This document shows positions 35,112 to 45,075 of a DNA stretch of 64,000 nt, one piece after another; position 1 is the stretch's first letter, and each line of letters opens with the position of its first letter. This stretch comes from an uncultured Pelagibacteraceae bacterium. GTDB taxonomy: Bacteria; Pseudomonadota; Alphaproteobacteria; Pelagibacterales; Pelagibacteraceae. Made by a program: the position numbers and the translations under genes. The notes beneath the pieces are model-generated. The model saw only the letters and a list, made by a program, of their open reading frames with translations, was not told the DNA's origin and ran no database searches. The stretch is taken from assembly GCA_902570525.1 (NCBI GenBank), contig CACFYN010000001.1, forward strand, positions 58,599 to 122,598, read 5' to 3'.

Positions 35112-36679
35112 TGCTAAAAAAAATTTTTATTTTACTCAGGATTGCAAGAAGATTGGCTAAATCCGATGCTGTAGAAATAGTCTCGAGAATACATCAGCCC
35201 CCATTAATTATTAAAATTTTATTAAATGTTTTTGCCTTTTCATTTTCCAAACAAAAAGATCCTTTTAATAATAAATCTGATGAAGATAAACTATGCGAGT
35301 CTATTCAGGGTATGGGAACGACATTTATCAAATTAGGTCAATTTTTAGCAACTAGGCCAGATATAATTGGCGAGGAAGTTTCAAAAAAATTAGAGAAACT
35401 TCAAGACAGATTACCTCCATTTACAATGTCAGAAGCTAAAAATATTTTAAAAGAGAGTTTGGGCTTAGATAATTATAATTCTATTTTAAATCTTAGCGAC
35501 CCAGTGGCTGCAGCATCCATAGCGCAAGTCCACAAAGCACAAATTAATGAAAATGGAACCGTAAAAGATGTAGCAATTAAAATATTAAGACCCGAAATCA
35601 AAAAAGTCTTTAATGAAGAGATTGATGCTTTGATGCTTCTAGCCTACATAATTCAAAGTACAGTAACAAAAACTAGAAGACTTAAACTGGTAGAAGTAGT
35701 TTTTCTTCTAAAGGAAATTACTAATCATGAAATGGACTTAAGGTTTGAAGCAGCTGCTGCTAATGAATTTGCCGAAAATACAAAGAACGACTCTGGTTTT
35801 TTTGTACCTAAAATATACTGGAATTATACTAGTGAAAAAGTTTTGACTTTAGATTGGGTCGATGGAGTTTCTATAAGAGAAAGAGATTTAATTAATGAAA
35901 AAAATATAGATACAAAAAATATTGCATCAAATATTATACAACATTTTTTAAGACACGCAGTAAGAGATGGATTTTTTCATGCTGATATGCACCAGGGTAA
36001 TTTATTTATAAATGAAAGCGGACAAATAGTGCCAATTGATTTTGGTATAATGGGTAGAATAGATAAACTTAACAGAAGATATTTAGCGGAGATTTTATTT
36101 GGTTTTATTCAAAGAGACTATAAAAAAGTTGCTGAAGTTCATCTCGTAGCAGGCTTAGTGCCAAATAATGTAAATGTTGATGAACTCGCTCAAGCTTTGA
36201 GATCAATAGGTGAACCAATTTTTGGTCAATCAGTTAAGGATATTTCAGGTGGTAGATTACTAAAACAATTGTTTGATATTACAGAAAAATTTGATATGCC
36301 AACTCAACCTCAATTACTTTTGTTACAAAAAACAATGGTAGTAGTAGAGGGAGTCGCAAGAAAACTTAATCCAGAAACCAATATATGGGAGACTTCGAGA
36401 CCTGTTTTAGAAAAATGGTTAAGAGAAACAAAAGATCCAATTAATAATTTTACAGAAACTTTAAAGGATTCCGCAGAAGTATTAAAAAAACTTCCTGAAT
36501 TACCACAAATGATGGAAAAAGCTAATCAAGCACTGACATTCCTTGCAAGTGGTCAAATTCCACAAAATACAAATTCTTACTCAGCAATGAAAAATAAAGA
36601 ACTTGAAATGAAATCCTTTAGAAATCAGAGTATTATTGGTTTATTACTGCTTGTATTTATAGGTTTCATGGTATTTTAA
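35111..36679 (+). CDS. ubiB: Ubiquinone biosynthesis regulatory ATPase UbiB
   Basis: 522 residues of the atypical ABC1/ADCK/UbiB kinase family. The KxGQ motif KLGQFLATRPDIIGEEV (about 76-92), the nucleotide-binding AAASIAQVHKA (the A-rich loop, about 135-145), catalytic HADMHQGN and PIDFGIMGR follow in order. A C-terminal membrane helix (about 503-522) anchors it. UbiB supports late ubiquinone steps, fitting its position behind ubiE. Confidence 0.95.
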   Translation: MLKKIFILLRIARRLAKSDAVEIVSRIHQPPLIIKILLNVFAFSFSKQKDPFNNKSDEDKLCESIQGMGTTFIKLGQFLATRPDIIGEEVSKKLEKLQDRLPPFTMSEAKNILKESLGLDNYNSILNLSDPVAAASIAQVHKAQINENGTVKDVAIKILRPEIKKVFNEEIDALMLLAYIIQSTVTKTRRLKLVEVVFLLKEITNHEMDLRFEAAAANEFAENTKNDSGFFVPKIYWNYTSEKVLTLDWVDGVSIRERDLINEKNIDTKNIASNIIQHFLRHAVRDGFFHADMHQGNLFINESGQIVPIDFGIMGRIDKLNRRYLAEILFGFIQRDYKKVAEVHLVAGLVPNNVNVDELAQALRSIGEPIFGQSVKDISGGRLLKQLFDITEKFDMPTQPQLLLLQKTMVVVEGVARKLNPETNIWETSRPVLEKWLRETKDPINNFTETLKDSAEVLKKLPELPQMMEKANQALTFLASGQIPQNTNSYSAMKNKELEMKSFRNQSIIGLLLLVFIGFMVF

Positions 36680-36686
36680 TCCAAAG

Positions 36687-37886
36687 ATGAGTGAATTAAA
36701 AAATAAAAAAATATTATTAGTTATAACAGGAGGAATTGCAGCTTATAAAGCTTTAGAATTAATTAGACTTCTAAAGAAAAAAGGTAGCTCAGTAAAAACT
36801 ATACTTTCCAAGAATGCTAACAAATTTGTAACACCTCTTTCTGTTACTGCTTTATCTCAAGAAAAGGTTTATACAGACTTATTTGATCCAAGTTCTGAAG
36901 CTGAGATGGATCATATAAAACTATCTAGATGGGCAGATATAATATTAATTGCACCAGCAACTGCAAATACATTATCAAAAATTTCAAATGCTAATGCAGA
37001 TGACTTAGCTTCAACTGTGTTGTTAGCTGCAGATAAAGAATTTTATATTGCTCCAGCTATGAATGTTAGAATGTGGGAAAATAAATCTAATCAAAACAAC
37101 GTAAATATTTTAAAAAATATGGGTCATGAATTTATAGGTCCAGATATCGGCGATATGGCATGTGGGGAATATGGCGAAGGTAAAATGACCGAACCACTAG
37201 AAATAGTTAATTATTTGGAGAAAAAATTAAAAGAATTAAAAAAAAATAATGGCCTCAAAGCACTTGTAACTGCCGGACCTACCAAAGAATTTATTGATCC
37301 AGTAAGATATATAACTAACAAATCAAGCGGAAAACAAGGTTATGAGATTGCAAATTCACTTAAAAGAAGTGGGTTTAATACAACCCTTATATCGGGTCCA
37401 ACGCAACTTGATCCAATTAAAGGTGTAAAAATGATCAATATTAACTCAGCAAAAGAAATGTTTGATGCCGTAATTGAAAATCTGCCTGTAGATGTAGCAA
37501 TTTTTTCTGCAGCTGTTGCCGATTTCAAAGTAAAAGAAGTATCCGAAACTAAAATTAAAAATAAAGAAAATTATAGCCTTAGTTTAGAAAAAAATATTGA
37601 TATTTTAAAACATGTCTCAAATCATAATTCCTTGAGACCTAAATTGGTTCTAGGATTTTCTGCTGAAACCAATGATATAATCGAAAATTCACAAAAAAAA
37701 ATAAATGAAAAAAGTTGTGATTGGTTAATTGCTAACGATGTTTCTAATAAAGAGATAGGCTTTGAATCAGACTTCAATGAAGTAAGCATCTTGTATAAAA
37801 ATGGAGGAATTGAAAACATTTCCAAAGATAAAAAATCTGTAATTGCTAAAAAAATCGTAAAAAAAATTGTTTCAAATCTGGAATAA
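36687..37886 (+). CDS. coaBC: Bifunctional phosphopantothenoylcysteine decarboxylase / phosphopantothenate-cysteine ligase
   Basis: 399 residues. The N-terminal CoaC half has the flavin-binding GGIAAYKALELIRLLKK and the PAMNVRMWEN substrate clamp (about 116-125) with Cys in GDMACGEYGEG (about 155-165). The C-terminal CoaB half starts ALVTAGPTKEFIDPVRYITN (about 190) and ends with the KKNxxDW-type KSCDWLIANDVS region. It performs two steps of coenzyme A synthesis. It lies 7 bp after ubiB and 3 bp before dut. Confidence 0.95.
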   Translation: MSELKNKKILLVITGGIAAYKALELIRLLKKKGSSVKTILSKNANKFVTPLSVTALSQEKVYTDLFDPSSEAEMDHIKLSRWADIILIAPATANTLSKISNANADDLASTVLLAADKEFYIAPAMNVRMWENKSNQNNVNILKNMGHEFIGPDIGDMACGEYGEGKMTEPLEIVNYLEKKLKELKKNNGLKALVTAGPTKEFIDPVRYITNKSSGKQGYEIANSLKRSGFNTTLISGPTQLDPIKGVKMININSAKEMFDAVIENLPVDVAIFSAAVADFKVKEVSETKIKNKENYSLSLEKNIDILKHVSNHNSLRPKLVLGFSAETNDIIENSQKKINEKSCDWLIANDVSNKEIGFESDFNEVSILYKNGGIENISKDKKSVIAKKIVKKIVSNLE

Positions 37887-37889
37887 TTA

Positions 37890-38327
37890 ATGGTTAAGGT
37901 TCTAGTAAAAAGGCTTGATCCAAAAGTAAAGTTGCCAAAATATAAAACTAGCGGCTCATCAGGGATGGATTTAATGGCATTTATTGAAAATTCAATTAAA
38001 ATCAAGCCTGGAGAATTAGCTTTAATTCCAACTGGAATCTCAATAGCTTTTCCTGAAGAATTTGAAGTTCAGATTAGACCAAGATCTGGATTAGCAGCTA
38101 AACAAAGGATTGGTGTTCTTAACACTCCAGGAACTATTGACAGTGATTATCGAGGTGAACTTAAAGTAATAATCTTTAATCATGGTGAAAGTGAATTTGT
38201 GGTAAATTGTAATGATAGAATAGCACAAATGATTCTCACACCAATATTAAAAATCGAATTTGAAGAAGTAAATGAACTTCCTGAAACAATTAGAGGAAGT
38301 GGAGGTTTTGGTTCTACTGGTAAATGA
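37890..38327 (+). CDS. dut: dUTP diphosphatase
   Basis: 145 residues, trimeric dUTPase. All five motifs are present: SGSSGMDLMA (1), RPRSGLAA (2), GTIDSDYRGEL (3, with catalytic Asp), DRIAQMIL (4) and GSGGFGSTGK (5). It hydrolyses dUTP, preventing uracil incorporation and supplying dUMP. It sits directly behind coaBC, as in many proteobacteria, and overlaps the ThiF-type gene by 4 bp (ATGA). Confidence 0.97.
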   Translation: MVKVLVKRLDPKVKLPKYKTSGSSGMDLMAFIENSIKIKPGELALIPTGISIAFPEEFEVQIRPRSGLAAKQRIGVLNTPGTIDSDYRGELKVIIFNHGESEFVVNCNDRIAQMILTPILKIEFEEVNELPETIRGSGGFGSTGK

Positions 38328-39082
38328 GGAAAAATCTTTCCACAAAGCAAATTGAAAAATATTCAAGACAGATAGTTCTGAAGAATGTTGGAATGATAGG
38401 GCAAAAAAAAATTCTTAGTTCAAATGTTTTGATTGTAGGGGCGGGTGGTCTTGGGTGTCCAATTATTGATTATTTATCTAGAGCAGGTGTAGGAAAAATA
38501 GGCATAGTTGATTATGACAAAGTTGATACATCAAACATACATCGTCAATCAATTTATACATTGAGAGATGTGGGAAAATATAAAGTCGAGGTATTAAAAA
38601 AAAAAATAGTTGATATTAATCCTGATGTTAAAACTAAAATTTATAAAACTAAAATAACAAAAAAAAACGCTAATAAAATATTAAATCAATTTGACATTAT
38701 TGTAGATGGTTCAGATAATTTTAATACAAAATTTTTATTGAATCAATTTGCAAATAAATTAAAAAAAATATTTATAGCTGGTGCAATAAGTAAATACGAT
38801 GGTCATATCTTTTCTTTTAATTTTAAAAGAAATAATGTGGCATGTTTAAAATGTTTCTATCAATCGGAAGTTAACGAAGAAGTTTTAAACTGCGAAACTG
38901 ATGGAATTTTAGGTCCTGTTGCAGGAATCGTGGGGAACATACAGGCAAATGAAGTTCTTAAATATATATTAAATCTAAAAAGCGAATTAACAAATAAAAT
39001 CTTGATAATAAATCTTTTAAATTTAACTTTTAGACAAACGAGATTCTCAAAAAAAAAGAATTGTATATGTGGAACAAAATAA
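38324..39082 (+). CDS. ThiF/MoeB/HesA-family adenylyltransferase
   Basis: 252 residues. The ATP-binding VLIVGAGGLGCPIIDYLSRAGVG (part, about 36-58) is followed by VDTSNIHRQ. One zinc-binding CLKC pair near 178 and a C-terminal CICG at about 248 complete the E1-like fold. Such enzymes adenylate the C-terminal Gly-Gly of ThiS, MoaD or similar sulfur carriers. The partner is not in the window, so thiamin versus molybdopterin cannot be decided. Confidence 0.88.
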   Translation: MRKNLSTKQIEKYSRQIVLKNVGMIGQKKILSSNVLIVGAGGLGCPIIDYLSRAGVGKIGIVDYDKVDTSNIHRQSIYTLRDVGKYKVEVLKKKIVDINPDVKTKIYKTKITKKNANKILNQFDIIVDGSDNFNTKFLLNQFANKLKKIFIAGAISKYDGHIFSFNFKRNNVACLKCFYQSEVNEEVLNCETDGILGPVAGIVGNIQANEVLKYILNLKSELTNKILIINLLNLTFRQTRFSKKKNCICGTK

Positions 39083-39507
39083 TTTTTTTTATTTTAATTT
39101 TTTTTTGTACTATTGCATTTAGTAATGAAAATTACTATTTAATGCTCAAAAATTCAAAAGTAAATGTAAGAATGGGTCCAGGTTTAGATTATCCTGTAAA
39201 ATTTGTTTATAAAAAAAAATATTTACCAGTCAAAGTCATTGATAAAAAAGAGAACTTTCGAAAAGTAATTGACCATAAAAAAAATAGTGGATGGGTACAT
39301 ATTTCTCAATTGAAAAAAGTAAATTCTGTAATTGTTTTATCAAATAGAATTCTATTTAAAAAACCTAGTTTTAATTCAAGACCTATTGCAAATATTGACA
39401 GTGGTAGATTACTGATCTTAAAAAAATGCAAAAAAGATTGGTGCAAAGTTAACAGCCAAAATTACAAAGGGTGGATTAATATGGATGATGTATGGGGTAA
39501 AAACTAA
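39067..39507 (+). CDS. Secreted bacterial SH3-domain protein
   Basis: 146 residues from the ATG at 39067; a TTG six bases earlier is possible but less likely. A signal peptide (WNKIIFFILIFFCTIAFS) is followed by two SH3b-like repeats: NVRMGPGLDYPVKFVYKK (about 30-47) with GWVHISQL, and FKKPSFNSRPIANID with KGWINMDDVW. The family is related to peptidoglycan-binding SH3_4 domains. It is probably periplasmic. The start overlaps the ThiF-type gene end, and the stop abuts the convergent DUF2061-like gene. Confidence 0.8.
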   Translation: MWNKIIFFILIFFCTIAFSNENYYLMLKNSKVNVRMGPGLDYPVKFVYKKKYLPVKVIDKKENFRKVIDHKKNSGWVHISQLKKVNSVIVLSNRILFKKPSFNSRPIANIDSGRLLILKKCKKDWCKVNSQNYKGWINMDDVWGKN

Positions 39508-39756
39508 CTATTTTTTCCTACTTAATTTGCTTGTCCAGAGTTTATCTAGTACAAAGTACCATACTGCATTAGCTAAAGGCTCGACTATTGCATCTGTCAA
39601 CGCAATCATAAATGACACGTCCGCTATTAACATTAAAACTGTAATAGCAATTGCAAAGTGTCCAATAGTATAGATTAAAGTTCTTAATAAAGAGCCCTTA
39701 TTGTTATCGTAAAATGATTTACTAGTTTGAAATATGCCACGGGTTAACTCAGTCAT
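39508..39756 (-). CDS. DUF2061-like small membrane protein
   Basis: 82 residues with two hydrophobic segments (about 25-45 and 50-65). RTLIYTIGHFAIAITVLMLIADVSF (part) and the AVWYFVLDKLWTSK tail resemble the DUF2061 pattern, where an aromatic-rich C-terminal end follows two helices. The function of that family is unknown. It follows katG by 14 bp on the same strand, so the two may share a transcript. Confidence 0.6.
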   Translation of the reverse strand: MTELTRGIFQTSKSFYDNNKGSLLRTLIYTIGHFAIAITVLMLIADVSFMIALTDAIVEPLANAVWYFVLDKLWTSKLSRKK

Positions 39757-39770
39757 ACGATGATTATAGC

Positions 39771-41984
39771 TTAGTTAAGTTTTAAATCAAATCTGTCTGC
39801 ATTCATTACTTTTGTCCATGCTGCTACGAAATCACTTATAAATTTTTTCTCTGCATCTTCACAAGCATAAACTTCAGCAATAGCTCTTAATTGAGAATTA
39901 GAGCCAAATATTAGATCTACTCTAGTGCCTTTCCACTTAACTTTATTTGTATTTCTATCTTTGCCGACAAATAGTTGCTCTTTTTTATCAACTTCTTTCC
40001 AAGTTGTGTTCATATCTAATAGATTTTTAAAATAATCATTTGATAATGAACCAGGTTTTTTTGTGAATACGCCATTATCTGATCCATCATAGTTAGCCTT
40101 CAATACTCTCATGCCGCCGACTAAAACTGTCATTTCTGGTGCTGTTAATCTCATAAGCTGGGCTTTATCTACTAAAAGTTCTTCTGCTGAAATATTTGTG
40201 TCTGAATTCAAGTAATTTCTAAATCCATCTGCCTTTGGTTCTAATAAACCAAATGAATTTATATCTGTTTGATCTTGTGATGCATCACCTCTACCTGAAG
40301 AAAAAGGTACATCAATTTTATGACCACCTTTTTTTGCAGCTTTTTCAATGGCAACACAACCTCCTAGAACTATCAAGTCGGCAATTGAAACATTTTTATT
40401 TTTACCATCGAATTGTTTTTTTATTTTATCTAATACTTTAATAACTTTTTCAGTTTTTGAGACTTTATTTACTTCCCAATTTTTTTGGGGTTCAAGTCTT
40501 AATCTTGCTCCGTTTGCTCCACCTCTTTTATCAGAACCTCTAAAAGTTGATGCAGATGCCCAAGCAGTAGATACTAGCTCTGGAACTTTAAGACCTGATT
40601 TGATTATTTGAGCTTTAAGTTTTTTTATTTCACTTTTTTTGATTTTATATTTTTGCTTAGGTACAGGATCTTGCCAAATTAACTGCTCTTTTGGTACGTC
40701 TGGACCTAAGTAGCACGCTCTAGGCCCCATGTCTCTGTGTGTAAGCTTGAACCAAGCTCTGGCAAAAGCATCGTGGAATTCTTTTGGATTTTTATGAAAA
40801 TGTCTTGTTATTGGTCCATAACTTGGATCAACTTTTAATGAAATATCAGTAGTTTGCATCATTGGAGGATGTTTTTTTCCTCTCTCATGTGCATCAGGAA
40901 CCATTTTGATTTCTTGACCATTTTTTTTTGGTGTCCATTGATGTGCACCTGCAGGGCTCTTAGTCAATTCCCACTCGTGACCATACAAACAATCTAAATA
41001 TCCCATATCCCACTTAATTGGATTTTGTGTCCAAGCGCCTTCTATTCCAGAGCTTATAGTATCAACTCCTTTTCCACTTTTATAATTACTGTTCCAACCA
41101 GTTGCTTGTTCATGAATTTTTGAACCTTCTGGTTCTGGGCCTTTGTGAGACTCTGGGGCTGCCCCGTGAGATTTTCCAAATGTATGTCCACCTGCAACTA
41201 AAGCTGCAGTTTCGTAATCATTCATTGCCATTCTGCCAAATGTTTCTCTGATATCATGTGCTGCTAGTAATGGATCAGGATTTGCATCAGGCCCTTGAGG
41301 GTTAACATAGATTAATCCCATGTGAGAGGCTCCTAATGGCTGTTCTAAATCTCTTTTTCCACTGTATCTATTTACGCCTAACCATTCTTTTTCTGATCCC
41401 CAGTAAATATCTTCCTCTGGTTCCCAAATATCTTCACGACCAGCCCCAAAACCAAAGGTTTTGAAACCCATGGAGTCTAGTGCTACGTTACCAACTAAAA
41501 TAAATAAATCTGCCCAAGAAATTCTTTTTCCGTATTTTTTCTTTATAGGCCATAGTAATAATCTTGCTTTATCTAGGTTAACATTATCCGGCCAACTGTT
41601 GAGTGGAGCGAAACGCTGATTACCCGTACCAGCACCTCCTCTTCCATCGCCAGTTCTGTATGTGCCTGCCGCGTGCCAAGCAAGTCTTATAAATAATGGA
41701 CCGTAATGACCGTAGTCAGCCGGCCACCAATCTTGCGAGTCTGTCATTAATTTATGTAGATCTTTTTTGAGAGCTTTATAATTTAATTTCTTAAATTCTT
41801 TTGCATAGCTAAATTTTTTATCCATCGGATTTACTAATCTAGAATGCTGGCTTAGTATTTTAAGATTTAGACTGTTCGGCCACCAGTCCCTGTTGGAAGT
41901 TCCTTTTCCAGTTGGATGTTTTGGTGGTGTTCCAGCACCTGTAAAAGGGCATTTTGATTGTTCTTTTAAAATTTCTTTACTCAC
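39771..41984 (-). CDS. katG: Catalase-peroxidase KatG
   Basis: 737 residues, normal KatG length, with tandem peroxidase domains. The distal Arg100, Trp103 and His104 lie in [12 protein letters not shown]. The Tyr of the Met-Tyr-Trp adduct is in LIYVNPQGP and the Met in [13 protein letters not shown]. The proximal His is in [14 protein letters not shown]. It destroys hydrogen peroxide with haem b. It starts with GTG and lies 95 bp downstream of an irr-type regulator, with an Irr-box-like palindrome between them. Catalase is often described as missing from SAR11 isolates, so its presence is notable. Confidence 0.97.
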   Translation of the reverse strand: MSKEILKEQSKCPFTGAGTPPKHPTGKGTSNRDWWPNSLNLKILSQHSRLVNPMDKKFSYAKEFKKLNYKALKKDLHKLMTDSQDWWPADYGHYGPLFIRLAWHAAGTYRTGDGRGGAGTGNQRFAPLNSWPDNVNLDKARLLLWPIKKKYGKRISWADLFILVGNVALDSMGFKTFGFGAGREDIWEPEEDIYWGSEKEWLGVNRYSGKRDLEQPLGASHMGLIYVNPQGPDANPDPLLAAHDIRETFGRMAMNDYETAALVAGGHTFGKSHGAAPESHKGPEPEGSKIHEQATGWNSNYKSGKGVDTISSGIEGAWTQNPIKWDMGYLDCLYGHEWELTKSPAGAHQWTPKKNGQEIKMVPDAHERGKKHPPMMQTTDISLKVDPSYGPITRHFHKNPKEFHDAFARAWFKLTHRDMGPRACYLGPDVPKEQLIWQDPVPKQKYKIKKSEIKKLKAQIIKSGLKVPELVSTAWASASTFRGSDKRGGANGARLRLEPQKNWEVNKVSKTEKVIKVLDKIKKQFDGKNKNVSIADLIVLGGCVAIEKAAKKGGHKIDVPFSSGRGDASQDQTDINSFGLLEPKADGFRNYLNSDTNISAEELLVDKAQLMRLTAPEMTVLVGGMRVLKANYDGSDNGVFTKKPGSLSNDYFKNLLDMNTTWKEVDKKEQLFVGKDRNTNKVKWKGTRVDLIFGSNSQLRAIAEVYACEDAEKKFISDFVAAWTKVMNADRFDLKLN

Positions 41985-42021
41985 AATTCTAATTTAATGA
42001 GTTTGTAACATATGTCAATAT

Positions 42022-42038
42022 ATTAGAATGATTCTAAA
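42022..42038 (-). promoter_or_regulatory. Irr-type ICE box upstream of katG
   Basis: TTAGAAT-G-ATTCTAA (42023-42037) is a perfect 7-1-7 palindrome. On the minus strand, extended to TTTAGAA-TCA-TTCTAAT, it agrees with the known alphaproteobacterial iron control element TTTAGAA-N3-TTCTAAA in all but one base. It lies 38 bp before the katG start, just upstream of a TTGACA (42018-42013) and overlapping no other gene. The irr gene next door supplies the likely regulator. Confidence 0.75.
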
Positions 42039-42079
42039 GTGTTTTTTTGTCCTACTTTATTTAATGTGAATAATTATTG

Positions 42080-42493
42080 TTATTTATCAGACACTTTAAC
42101 TAAAACCTCTATTGATTTAATTTTTTTTCCTGGGAGGCTTTTTCTCAATTTAATTTCTTCGACATCTTTATCATGAAAGTCAATAAGTTCACTAGTAGTC
42201 TCGTTATAAAAATGGTGATGATTTGTTACATTTGTATCGTAATATGTTTTATCAGAATTTAATGAAATTTCCTTTATGTAACCTTTGTTTTTAAAGGCAT
42301 TTATTGTATTATAAATTGTTGCTTGAGATATTTTAATATCTAATTTCTTTTTTAAAATTTTTCGAAGATCATCTATAGTAAAATGAAAAGTCTTTTTTCT
42401 ATCAAAAAGAATTTCACACATTTTTAATCTTTGCTTAGTAGTTCTTAAGCCTGCAGATCTTAATTTTTCCTCAAAATGAGTATTATTATTCAT
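42080..42493 (-). CDS. irr: Irr-type iron response regulator (Fur superfamily)
   Basis: 137 residues. The winged helix has LRSAGLRTTKQRLKMCEILF (about 11-30) and ISQATIYNTINAFKNKGYIKEI (part, about 55-76). The dimerisation half has the HHH iron/haem-sensing motif NHHHFYNE (about 91-98) and SELIDFHDKDVEEI. It lacks the Cys pairs of Fur/PerR, as Irr does. Irr represses or activates iron genes when iron or haem is scarce. Divergence from fabA-fabB-fabI is the order seen in Rhizobiales, which supports Irr rather than PerR. Confidence 0.82.
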   Translation of the reverse strand: MNNNTHFEEKLRSAGLRTTKQRLKMCEILFDRKKTFHFTIDDLRKILKKKLDIKISQATIYNTINAFKNKGYIKEISLNSDKTYYDTNVTNHHHFYNETTSELIDFHDKDVEEIKLRKSLPGKKIKSIEVLVKVSDK

Positions 42494-42569
42494 TATTTTG
42501 CCTAATTTATCAGTTCAAATCTGATTGTATATTGTAAATTATCTAAATACACTATTAAAGAACAACTTT

Positions 42570-43073
42570 ATGGAAAAAAAATCATCATACAATTACAATG
42601 ACCTAATAAAGTGCGGTAATGGTGAACTTTTCGGGCCTGGAAATGCAAAACTTCCTTTACCACCAATGCTGATGTTTGATAGAATTACTGAAATTGAGGA
42701 AAATAAGGGAGCTTTTAAAAAAGGTATTTTAAAAGCAGAACTAGACATTAAAAATGAATTATGGTTTTTTGATTGTCATTTTAAGGAGGACCCAGTTATG
42801 CCTGGATGCTTAGGACTTGATGCAATGTGGCAACTGGTTGGATTTTATTTAGGCTGGCTTGGAAACCCTGGAAGAGGTAGAGCGTTAGGAGTTGGGGCAG
42901 TAAAGTTTACAGGTGAAGTGTTAAAAAATGTAAAAATTGCAACATATGAAATTGATATGAAGAGAATTTTAGTTAAAGAGGGTACAACAGTAGGTTTAGC
43001 AAATGGAATTCTTAAAGCAGATGATAAAAAAATATATTCTGCTGAAAATTTGAAAGTTGGATTGTTTAAATAA
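42570..43073 (+). CDS. fabA: 3-hydroxydecanoyl-ACP dehydratase
   Basis: 167 residues from the ATG at 42570. The upstream TTG at 42525 would add 15 residues absent from known FabA, so the ATG starting [12 protein letters not shown] is preferred. The hotdog catalytic region has [20 protein letters not shown] (about 68-87) with active-site His and Asp. FabA dehydrates and isomerises C10 intermediates, opening unsaturated fatty-acid synthesis. It overlaps fabB by one base. Confidence 0.96.
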   Translation: MEKKSSYNYNDLIKCGNGELFGPGNAKLPLPPMLMFDRITEIEENKGAFKKGILKAELDIKNELWFFDCHFKEDPVMPGCLGLDAMWQLVGFYLGWLGNPGRGRALGVGAVKFTGEVLKNVKIATYEIDMKRILVKEGTTVGLANGILKADDKKIYSAENLKVGLFK

Positions 43074-44284
43074 TGAAAAGGGTAGTAGTAACTGGAATTG
43101 GAGTAGTTTCTTGTTTGGGTAATAATCAAGAAGAAGTTTACAATTCTCTTATAAATTCAAAATCAGGTATTACTTTTTCTGAAGAGTATAAAGAATTTAA
43201 TCTCAAGAGCCATGTTCATGGGTTGCCAAATATTAAATTAGAAGACCACGTAGATAGAAAAGTTATTAGATTTATGGGTAAAGGTTCAGCTTATAATTAT
43301 ATAGCTATGAATGAAGCTGTAAAGGACTCTGGTTTAGAGGAAAAAGACGTAAGCAATATTTCTACAGGAATGGTAATGGGGTCGGGAGGACCTTCAATTG
43401 AAAATGTAATTTTGGCTGCGGATAAAACTAGAGAAAAAAATCCAAAAAAAATGGGACCTTTTGTAGTACCAAGAACTATGGCAAGTACAGCCTCCGCAAC
43501 ACTGGCTGTACCATTTAAAATAAAAGGTGTAAATTACACCATAAGTTCTGCATGCGCTACAAGTGGACACTGTATCGGTAATGCAATGGAATTAATTCAA
43601 TTAGGAAAACAGAATGTTATCTTTGCAGGTGGAAGTGATGAAGTTCACTTTGCAATGACAGCAATGTTTGATGCGATGACCGCTTTATCATCCAAATATA
43701 ATGATACACCAGATAAAGCATCAAGACCTTACGATAAAACTAGAGATGGATTTGTTATATCAGGTGGTGGTGGAGTTTTAGTGCTTGAAGAATATGAACA
43801 TGCAAAAGCAAGAGGTGCAAAAATTTATGCAGAATTAACTGGATATGGTGCTACATCTGATGGTTACGATATGGTAGCTCCATCTGGAGAAGGTGCCGTT
43901 AGATGTATGCAAATGGCGTTAAAAACAGCAAAAAATAAAATCGATTATATAAATACTCACGGAACATCTACACCTGTGGGAGATATAACTGAATTAAAGG
44001 CAGTAGGTGAAGTATTTAAGGATTATAAACCTAAAATAAGCTCGACTAAATCATTGTCTGGACATTCTTTGGGAGCTACTTCAGTTCATGAAGCTGTTTA
44101 CAGTTTAATAATGATGAAAAATAATTTTATATCAGCTTCCGCAAATATTGTTGACATGGATGATGAAGCAAAAAAATATCCAATTGTAACAAAAGTAGAA
44201 AAAGATATTTCTTTGAATTCTATAATGTCTAATAGTTTTGGTTTTGGTGGAACAAACGCAACTTTAGTTTTCGAGAAAGTTTAA
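43073..44284 (+). CDS. fabB: Beta-ketoacyl-ACP synthase I
   Basis: 403 residues. The catalytic Cys is in [15 protein letters not shown] (about 161-175), and the two His residues are in [11 protein letters not shown] (about 300-310) and [15 protein letters not shown] (about 330-344). The C-terminal [14 protein letters not shown] is typical. FabB elongates unsaturated acyl chains and always pairs with FabA. It is preceded by fabA and followed 2 bp later by fabI. Confidence 0.96.
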   Translation: MKRVVVTGIGVVSCLGNNQEEVYNSLINSKSGITFSEEYKEFNLKSHVHGLPNIKLEDHVDRKVIRFMGKGSAYNYIAMNEAVKDSGLEEKDVSNISTGMVMGSGGPSIENVILAADKTREKNPKKMGPFVVPRTMASTASATLAVPFKIKGVNYTISSACATSGHCIGNAMELIQLGKQNVIFAGGSDEVHFAMTAMFDAMTALSSKYNDTPDKASRPYDKTRDGFVISGGGGVLVLEEYEHAKARGAKIYAELTGYGATSDGYDMVAPSGEGAVRCMQMALKTAKNKIDYINTHGTSTPVGDITELKAVGEVFKDYKPKISSTKSLSGHSLGATSVHEAVYSLIMMKNNFISASANIVDMDDEAKKYPIVTKVEKDISLNSIMSNSFGFGGTNATLVFEKV

Positions 44285-44286
44285 TA

Positions 44287-45072
44287 ATGAGTTTAATGAA
44301 AGGCAAAAAGGGATTAATAATGGGCGTTGCCAATGAAAGGTCTATTGCTTGGGGTATATCACAAAAATTAGCTGAAGCTGGAGCAGAATTAGCTTTTACC
44401 TATTTAGGAGATGCTCTTAAAAAAAGGGTAGTTCCATTGGCAGAAAAATTAAATTCAAATTTAACTTTTAGCTGTGACGTTGAAAAAAAAGAAGAAGTTG
44501 TAAAATTATTTGAGGATGTAAAGTCTAAATGGGGTGAGATTGACTTTGTGGTACATGCAATAGCATTTTCAGATAAATCTGAATTATCAGGAGAATATCT
44601 AAATACAACAAGAGAAAACTTTTTAAGGAGTATGTTAATTTCATGTTTTTCATTTACAGAGGTTGCAAAAGAAGCCTCAAAAATAATGAAGCAAGGTGGA
44701 AGCATGATAACTCTGAGCTATGAGGCAAATAAAGCTATACCAAATTATAATGTAATGGGTGTTTGCAAAGCTGCTTTAGAAGCAAGTGTAAAATATCTTG
44801 CAAGAGATCTTGGGTCTAAAGGAGTAAGGGTAAATGCTATAAGTGCAGGTCCAATTAAAACTTTGGCAGCATCTGCAATTGGTGACGCAAAATTTTTATA
44901 TAAGTGGAATGCTGATCACTCTTTTTTAAAAAGAAATGTAGATAATCTTGATGTTGGAAATTCAGCTTTATATCTATTAAGCGATATGGCAGGTGGAGTT
45001 ACAGGTGAAATTCATTACGTAGATGCTGGATACAATAAAGTCGGGATGCCTGACCCAAAAAATATAACATAA
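44287..45072 (+). CDS. fabI: Enoyl-ACP reductase (NADH) FabI
   Basis: 261 residues of the SDR superfamily. GVANERSIAWGI (about 13-24) is the FabI nucleotide-binding form. YNVMGVCKAALE (about 155-166) gives the catalytic Tyr-x6-Lys. SAGPIKTLAASAI matches the FabI substrate loop. It completes each fatty-acid elongation cycle, the last of the irr-fabA-fabB-fabI group. Confidence 0.95.
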   Translation: MSLMKGKKGLIMGVANERSIAWGISQKLAEAGAELAFTYLGDALKKRVVPLAEKLNSNLTFSCDVEKKEEVVKLFEDVKSKWGEIDFVVHAIAFSDKSELSGEYLNTTRENFLRSMLISCFSFTEVAKEASKIMKQGGSMITLSYEANKAIPNYNVMGVCKAALEASVKYLARDLGSKGVRVNAISAGPIKTLAASAIGDAKFLYKWNADHSFLKRNVDNLDVGNSALYLLSDMAGGVTGEIHYVDAGYNKVGMPDPKNIT

Positions 45073-45075
45073 TCA

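Noticed and set aside
42525..42569. Longer FabA N-terminus from the TTG at 42525
   Set aside because: The extra 15 residues do not match FabA and the ATG at 42570 starts exactly at the conserved N-terminus.
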